A DNA stretch of 64,000 nucleotides from Acidobacteriota bacterium. GTDB lineage: Bacteria; Acidobacteriota; Terriglobia; Bryobacterales; Bryobacteraceae. Within the stretch, counting starts at the first letter, position 1; each line of letters begins with the position of its first letter. The position numbers and the translations under genes are program-made. The DNA lies in the NCBI GenBank assembly GCA_016185425.1, contig JACPNQ010000040.1, positions 1-64,000 of the forward strand, given 5' to 3'. Under the pieces are notes generated by a model. That model was given only the letters and a program-made list of their open reading frames with translations, did no database searches and was not told the origin of the DNA. Positions 58,903 to 64,000 of this stretch are shown piece after piece.

Positions 58903-60714
58903 CTAATTGGAGACGGCGATATCGGCCATGTCGTGAAAGGCCTCGGGTGTCTCGATGGCGAGCGGGACGGCCGAGCCCGTCTGCGCAGTAGCGGGGATGA
59001 CGAAGTTTATCTGGTAGAGGCCGGCCAGGCCGGGCGCGAGGCCTTTGAACGACACGGCGGCCAGGCGTCCGCCGACGTATACCTTTACGTCAGAATTCAC
59101 GATACTCAGTGGACTGGCGGGCGCCGCAGCCCCGTCGGGGATGGATGGAGTTACCGGGCCGAGACCCGTGAGATAGAGCTGCACGGTTTCGCCGCGCCGG
59201 GCGGGAGAGGCCGCGCTGACGAGTGTGAAATTGGCATGGAGCAGCGCACCGGGTCCGGTGCCGGCGGGCGGGATGGTGAAAATGCCCGGCGACGTGCGGG
59301 CGAGCGGAATCTCGACGGCATTGGAGCGTTGGCCATTATTGACGACGACGATGTTGGCGGAGGAGCCACTGGCATTAAGAGGCACCAGCGCGCTGATCTG
59401 TCCGGGGCTGGTGAGATAGAGTGGGGCCGCGGTATTGTTCACCAGTACTTGCACATTGCCGAGTGCGCTTGGGAAGGGAAGCGCGGCGGCGACGGTGGTG
59501 GATGCGGCAAGGCCGGAGCCGAACAGAGTAAAAAAACCTCCGGGCGATAACGGTGCGCCGACGGGAGCGAAGCTGGCGGCGTTGACGACGCCTTGCGGAC
59601 TGATGAACACGCCCGTTCCCGCAGGCGCGGCCGCTCGAATGGCGAAGCTCAGTTCGTAGTTGTTGGAATCGGAGGTAGAGATGCCGTTGGTCTGAAAGCT
59701 ATTGCCTCCGGCGCCGAGAGCGAAACGGCCGAGCTCCAGCGTTCCGGTGCCGCCGGCGTCGAGAGCGTATGGGTTCGCGCCGGAGAAGGAGATCACGCCT
59801 TCCGATTGCCGCACGCGCAGGCTGGAGACAAGCTTCCCGGATCCGGTGGAATTGGAAGACCCGGAATAAGACTCCGCCTTATCGGTGTATCGGAGCCCGG
59901 CGCGAAAGAAGAGATTCTTAAAGGAAGCGGCGTTAGCCGCGCCGTTGAAGGATCGGACACCGATCCACAGATCGTGACCGCCTGAACCCGAGGAGCCGAA
60001 CACGATGAGCGAGCCATCGGCGGAGATCCATAGACTCCGAACGCCGGTGAGCAGCGCGGATCCTGGAATGGCGAACGTGCCGGAGCCATCCGGGGTGATG
60101 GAATAGGTAGCATTCCCGGCTGTGGTGACGGTTACACGGCCGCCTGCGTCAGCCGCCTTGCCGGTGACGATAACGGTGCCCGCGCCGCCCGTTCCGCTCG
60201 CGGTGAAATGGAACGCCGCGTTGCGCCTTTGGCCGGACGTCCCGCCGGGGAATTCGATGGCGGAAACATCATAATCTCCCGACAGCGATCCGTTGTTCTG
60301 CCCGCCCGCCGGGGCTTGAATGGCGACGAAGAGATCATAGACTCCGGACGTTTCCGTGGAGGAAGCGACGACCGCGCCCTGCCCCAATCCCGCATTCAAG
60401 TCTGCACCGGACCGCTGCGGATTCGACATAACCACGTAGCCCGTGCTCTTCACGCCGTAAGTACCGTTGCCGTTAAAGGCGCCGGGCAGACCGGGGCCGA
60501 TCACCTGCGAACCCGTCCAGGTATAGGAGCCGGCGCCATCGAACGTAATAGCGCCATAGGCCGTCCTCATTTCCGAGATGGCGCCCGATGCGTTCCCCAC
60601 GATCATCATATGGCGGAAAAAATATTTCCCGTTCAGTGAGGCGTTGGAAAGAGTCTGCGAAAATGCCGTAGCCGCCGAGATCAGGGCGAGAAAAGCCGCC
60701 AGTGTGTGATTCAT
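58903..60714 (-). CDS. secreted protein with Solibacter-type C-terminal domain
   Basis: The 603-residue protein has a signal peptide (LAAFLALISAATAFS), a Gly/Ser-rich N-terminal part of repeated beta-strands and, from about residue 375, the TIGR03437-like domain (GVVNAASFAPVGAPLSPGG, then YLTSPGQISALVPLNASG and GLYQINFVIPATAQTG). The shared C-terminal module with the convergent NHL protein suggests a common sorting or assembly role. The two genes abut with no gap. Confidence 0.85.
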   Translation of the reverse strand: MNHTLAAFLALISAATAFSQTLSNASLNGKYFFRHMMIVGNASGAISEMRTAYGAITFDGAGSYTWTGSQVIGPGLPGAFNGNGTYGVKSTGYVVMSNPQRSGADLNAGLGQGAVVASSTETSGVYDLFVAIQAPAGGQNNGSLSGDYDVSAIEFPGGTSGQRRNAAFHFTASGTGGAGTVIVTGKAADAGGRVTVTTAGNATYSITPDGSGTFAIPGSALLTGVRSLWISADGSLIVFGSSGSGGHDLWIGVRSFNGAANAASFKNLFFRAGLRYTDKAESYSGSSNSTGSGKLVSSLRVRQSEGVISFSGANPYALDAGGTGTLELGRFALGAGGNSFQTNGISTSDSNNYELSFAIRAAAPAGTGVFISPQGVVNAASFAPVGAPLSPGGFFTLFGSGLAASTTVAAALPFPSALGNVQVLVNNTAAPLYLTSPGQISALVPLNASGSSANIVVVNNGQRSNAVEIPLARTSPGIFTIPPAGTGPGALLHANFTLVSAASPARRGETVQLYLTGLGPVTPSIPDGAAAPASPLSIVNSDVKVYVGGRLAAVSFKGLAPGLAGLYQINFVIPATAQTGSAVPLAIETPEAFHDMADIAVSN

Positions 60715-60748
60715 CCGTGTATCCCCGTACTACTAATCATCGTCCGAT

Positions 60749-63700
60749 TCATTCGTCCGCCTTAGGGGTGAACGTCCGGGGCGTGAACCAGGAGTACATT
60801 GCCGGGAGCAAGAAGAGTGTCAGGAGCGTTGACGATGCTAGGCCGCCGATGACGACAGAGGCCAACGGACGCTGTACTTCGGAGCCGGCGGAGGTGGAGA
60901 GCGCCATGGGAAGAAAGCCGAGGCTGGCGACGAGCGCGGTCATAAGCACCGGCCGCAGGCGGAGGATGGCTCCTTCGGGCACGGCTTCCTCGTCGGGCAC
61001 TCCGGATCCGCGCAGGCGGTTGATCTGGCTCACCATGACGATGCCGTTCAACACCGCGACGCCGAACAGTGCGATGAAGCCGATGGAGGCGCTGAGGTTC
61101 ACGTTCATCCCGCGGATCCAAAGCGCGGCCACGCCGCCGACAAGCGCAAAGGGCACGTTGCAGAGAATGAGCATCGCCTGGCGCATCGAATAGAACGTGA
61201 AATAGAGCAGGGCGAAAATAACAATGATTGAGATGGGGAGCACCAGCGCCAGCCGCCCGAGCGCGCGCTCCTGGTTTTCAAATTGGCCGCCCCAATCGAT
61301 GAAGTAGCCGGGCGGAAGCTGCACCTCTTCGGAGACGCGGCGGCGCGCTTCATCGGCGAAGCCGCCGAGGTCGCGCCCAGTGACGTTGCACTGCACGACC
61401 ACACGGCGCAGGCCGTTTTCGCGGCTGACGACCTCCGGTCCGCGCGAAGTGCGAACACTTGCAACCTGGCCGAGCAGCAGGCGCTCACCGCCGGGCGCCT
61501 GGATGCGCACCTGTTCGAGAGATTCCGGGCGTGAGCGATAATTCCCGGGCAGGCGGACGACGATGCCGAATCGGCGCTGGCCGTCGATCAAATCGCTGAC
61601 CGGGCGGCCGCCGACCGCGGCTTCGACGACTTCCCGTATATCGTCGACATGAAGTCCGTAGCGGGCGAGGGCGGCGCGGTTGGGCTCAATGTGCAGCTCT
61701 GCGACGCCGCTGGTGACTTCCATCTGCGCATCGGTTGCGCCAGGCACACGCTCCAGAATGCGAAAAGCGCGCATCGCGAGCGCGTCCAGCGTCTCCGGAT
61801 TTTCACCGAAGAGTTTCACCGCCACATCGGCCTTGATGCCACTGATGGTTTCATCCAGCCGCATGGCCATGGGCTGCGTGAAATTGTATGCGACACCGGG
61901 GACGGCTTCGAGCGCCGTGCGCATTTTGGCGATCAGTTCCTCCTTCGTCGGGACCTTCCACTGCTCCTGTGGGTGAAGGATGACGTAGACGTCGGCTTCA
62001 TAGATGCCCATCTGATCCGTGGCGAGATCGGGCCGGCCGAGTTTGGAGACAATGCCCTTTACTTCCGGGAGCTTGAGCAGAGTCTTCTCCACCTCTGTGC
62101 TGAGTTTGGAAGAATCCGACAGTGAAACGCCGGGGAGCTTCTTCGTCTGCACGAGGATGGAACCTTCCTCCAGGCGCGGCATGAATTCCGTACCGAGGTA
62201 CGGGATGGAGCCGAGGGCGGCCGCGGCGATGAGGGCACCAGCAACGACGGTAAGGACGCGGTGCCGCAGGGCAGTGGAGAGCAGGCGCCGGTAGACGGAG
62301 CGCAGCGATTCAAACCAGCCTTCCTCCTTGTGCGGCTTCACGCCATGTTTCAACGTGTACGAAGCCAGCACCGGCATGGCAAACAGTGCGAGGGCGAGAG
62401 ATCCGGTGAGCGCGGAGACGACCGTGACCGCCATTGGCCGGAACATGCGGCCTTCCAGGCCTTCTAGAAAGAAGATGGGCACGTAGACCGCGATGATGAT
62501 GCCAACGGCGAAGACGATGGGCCGCGCGACTTCGTGAGCCGCGAGGCGGACAACTTCAAGCGGATCCTGATCGTCCTTGCGGGCGCCCAGGCGGGCGACG
62601 GCGTTCTCCATCATGACGACGGCGCCGTCGACGATCATGCCAAAATCCACCGCGCCGAGGGACATCAGATTCGCGGTGACGCCGAACCATTTCATGCCGA
62701 TGAAGCCGGCCAGCAATGACAGCGGAATCACCGCCGCCACCAGCAGCGCGGCGCGAACATTGCCGAGGAATAGCAAGAGCACGGCGATGACGAGTAAGCC
62801 CGCTTCGGCGAGATTGCGGCGCACGGTGGAGATCGTGCGGTTGATTACTTCGCTCTGGTCGTAGAAGGGAACGATAGTAGCGCCCGCGGGCATCTTCACG
62901 GTGGCGAGCCGGCGTTTGACGCGTTCGATGACCTCGCGTGAGTTCTCGCCTTTCAGCATGATGGCCATGGCGGAGACGGATTCGCCGCGTCCGTCGCGAA
63001 GCGTGGCGCCCTGCCGCTGGGCGGCGCCGGTGCGCACGTGCGCCACGTCACGAACCAGCACCGGCGTGCCGGCGCGAGAGGTGATGACGATGTTTTCCAG
63101 ATCGACGGGCTTGGCCACTCGGCCCTTCCCAACCACCGTGTACTGCTCGCCCGCGAATTCAAAGAACCCGCCGCCGAAGTTTTCATTACTGGCCGATACG
63201 GCCTTCTCCACGTCGGCGAGCGATACGTTGTAGCGTTCGAGCGATTCCGGGCGCACTTCGATTTCGAATTGGCGTGTACGGCCGCCCCAGGTCTCTACCT
63301 CCACAACGCCGGGAACAGTGCGAAGCGCCGGACGGATCACCCAATCGAGAAACGCCTTCCGCTCGTCAAGCGGCACCGGCTCGCCTTCGATGGTGAACTG
63401 GTAAACCTCGCCGAAGGGCGTGGCGTTCGGGCCGAGGCCGGGTTCGAGATGGGCCGGAATGCGGCCGCGCACTTCCTGCAATCGTTCGTTAACGAGCTGG
63501 CGGGCAAAATAGGGGCTGACCGTATCGTCAAAAACGACTGTGATTTTCGAAAGCGCGAACTTGGAAATGGAGCGAGCCTCGGTGACACGGGGCAGGCCCA
63601 TGACGGAAATTTCCATGGGCCAGGTGACGAGGCGCTCGACCTCCGTGGGCGGCATGCCGGGGCAGGCGGTGACGATGGTGACCTGGTTGTTGGTGAGGTC

Positions 63701-63820
63701 TGGAAAGGCGTCGATAGGGAGATTGAGGAGGCTGAAGATCCCCCCGCCGATGAGGACGGCGAGGGCGGCGACGACAAGGATCCGGTTGTGCAGCGCGGTG
63801 TCGATTAAACGGTTGAGCAA
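60749..63820 (-). CDS. CusA/CzcA-type heavy-metal efflux RND transporter
   Basis: The 1023-residue protein is the inner-membrane pump of a tripartite system: TM1 start RILVVAALAVLIGGGIFSLL, porter loops and the TM4 region GAVDFGMIVDGAVVMMENA with a proton-relay Asp. FPDLTNNQVTIVTACPGMPP near the N-terminus is typical of the metal (HME) class, not the drug class. The TTG start lies 6 bp after the adaptor stop. Metal not determined. Confidence 0.92.
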   Translation of the reverse strand: MLNRLIDTALHNRILVVAALAVLIGGGIFSLLNLPIDAFPDLTNNQVTIVTACPGMPPTEVERLVTWPMEISVMGLPRVTEARSISKFALSKITVVFDDTVSPYFARQLVNERLQEVRGRIPAHLEPGLGPNATPFGEVYQFTIEGEPVPLDERKAFLDWVIRPALRTVPGVVEVETWGGRTRQFEIEVRPESLERYNVSLADVEKAVSASNENFGGGFFEFAGEQYTVVGKGRVAKPVDLENIVITSRAGTPVLVRDVAHVRTGAAQRQGATLRDGRGESVSAMAIMLKGENSREVIERVKRRLATVKMPAGATIVPFYDQSEVINRTISTVRRNLAEAGLLVIAVLLLFLGNVRAALLVAAVIPLSLLAGFIGMKWFGVTANLMSLGAVDFGMIVDGAVVMMENAVARLGARKDDQDPLEVVRLAAHEVARPIVFAVGIIIAVYVPIFFLEGLEGRMFRPMAVTVVSALTGSLALALFAMPVLASYTLKHGVKPHKEEGWFESLRSVYRRLLSTALRHRVLTVVAGALIAAAALGSIPYLGTEFMPRLEEGSILVQTKKLPGVSLSDSSKLSTEVEKTLLKLPEVKGIVSKLGRPDLATDQMGIYEADVYVILHPQEQWKVPTKEELIAKMRTALEAVPGVAYNFTQPMAMRLDETISGIKADVAVKLFGENPETLDALAMRAFRILERVPGATDAQMEVTSGVAELHIEPNRAALARYGLHVDDIREVVEAAVGGRPVSDLIDGQRRFGIVVRLPGNYRSRPESLEQVRIQAPGGERLLLGQVASVRTSRGPEVVSRENGLRRVVVQCNVTGRDLGGFADEARRRVSEEVQLPPGYFIDWGGQFENQERALGRLALVLPISIIVIFALLYFTFYSMRQAMLILCNVPFALVGGVAALWIRGMNVNLSASIGFIALFGVAVLNGIVMVSQINRLRGSGVPDEEAVPEGAILRLRPVLMTALVASLGFLPMALSTSAGSEVQRPLASVVIGGLASSTLLTLFLLPAMYSWFTPRTFTPKADE

Positions 63821-63826
63821 GCGCGG

Positions 63827-64000
63827 CTACTCCTCGGTGAGCGTCGACTTCAGCATTTCGGACTTCAGCAGGAATGCACCGCGTGTGACGACCCGGTCGC
63901 CCGCGGAGAGGCCGGAGAGAATGGCGACACCGCCGCCGGCCCGGGCGCCGGTTTCGACGGCGCGGGTCTGAAAGCGGTCGCCGGCGGCGGCAACGAAGAC
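63827..64000 (-). CDS. RND efflux periplasmic adaptor, C-terminal fragment
   Basis: The minus frame from the window edge to TAG 63827 gives 57 residues: VFVAAAGDRFQTRAVETGAR, then LSAGDRVVTRGAFLLKSEML. This is the C-terminal membrane-proximal part of a CusB/CzcB adaptor. It is the first gene of the pump operon visible here; the N-terminus and any outer-membrane factor lie beyond the window. Confidence 0.85.
   Translation of the reverse strand, partial: VFVAAAGDRFQTRAVETGARAGGGVAILSGLSAGDRVVTRGAFLLKSEMLKSTLTEE

Noticed and set aside
1..64000. CRISPR arrays, tRNA or rRNA genes
   Set aside because: No regularly spaced direct repeats were seen on reading, and intergenic gaps are too short for rRNA. 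No cloverleaf was recognised in the few gaps over 70 bp, though a dedicated tRNA scan was not possible.

Overview
This is a GC-rich bacterial chromosome segment, most likely from an Acidobacteriota member of the Solibacter/Bryobacter type. The evidence is the mix of gene families: Carboxypeptidase-regulatory/TonB outer-membrane proteins, Solibacter-type (TIGR03437-like) C-terminal modules, paired DUF1592/DUF1552 proteins, several Tat-signal Gfo/Idh/MocA oxidoreductases, and DUF1080 and DUF6807 proteins. No database search was possible, so the lineage is inferred.

Bases 1-16788 are one long housekeeping block on the + strand. It holds the end of tuf, then the fused S10, spc and alpha ribosomal operons: rpsJ, rplCDWB, rpsS, rplV, rpsC, rplP, rpmC, rpsQ, rplNXE, rpsN, rpsH, rplFR, rpsE, rpmD, rplO, secY, adk, map, infA, rpmJ, rpsM, rpsK, rpsD, rpoA, rplQ. 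The order is canonical. A gap of about 400 bp between rpsK and rpsD carries two perfect tandem hairpins and a promoter candidate, and a hairpin/T-run terminator closes the block after rplQ.

Bases 16892-31558 are accessory metabolism: a glycosyltransferase, three Tat-type Gfo/Idh oxidoreductases interleaved with a CpsB-like PHP phosphatase, and a tightly overlapping five-gene unit (methyltransferase, HAD phosphatase, deoxyhypusine-synthase-like protein, RfaE-like PfkB kinase, ROK kinase) that looks like an uncharacterised sugar pathway. An ABC ATPase/FtsX permease pair and an alpha-glucan phosphorylase follow. Bases 31559-32509 are a decay zone with an amber-interrupted frame, a truncated membrane gene and an IS630-family remnant.

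Bases 32510-48935 hold a PilZ protein, an exported RraA-like protein, a GHMP kinase/CPBP protease/BamE-like unit, a PhoPQ-related hydrolase, an M14 carboxypeptidase, a DUF1080 protein, a DUF1592-DUF1552-ankyrin operon and a second ankyrin protein. Bases 48944-64000 hold a large TonB-type receptor, ribA, an orphan LytS-type kinase, a methyltransferase, a DUF6807 protein, two Solibacter-type surface proteins and a CusA/CusB-like metal efflux system that runs off the window.

Two themes cut across the accessory half. Most genes that begin a transcription unit have a TANNNT hexamer only 6-7 nt before the start codon and no Shine-Dalgarno sequence, which points to leaderless transcripts. Convergent genes abut or overlap with no room for terminators.
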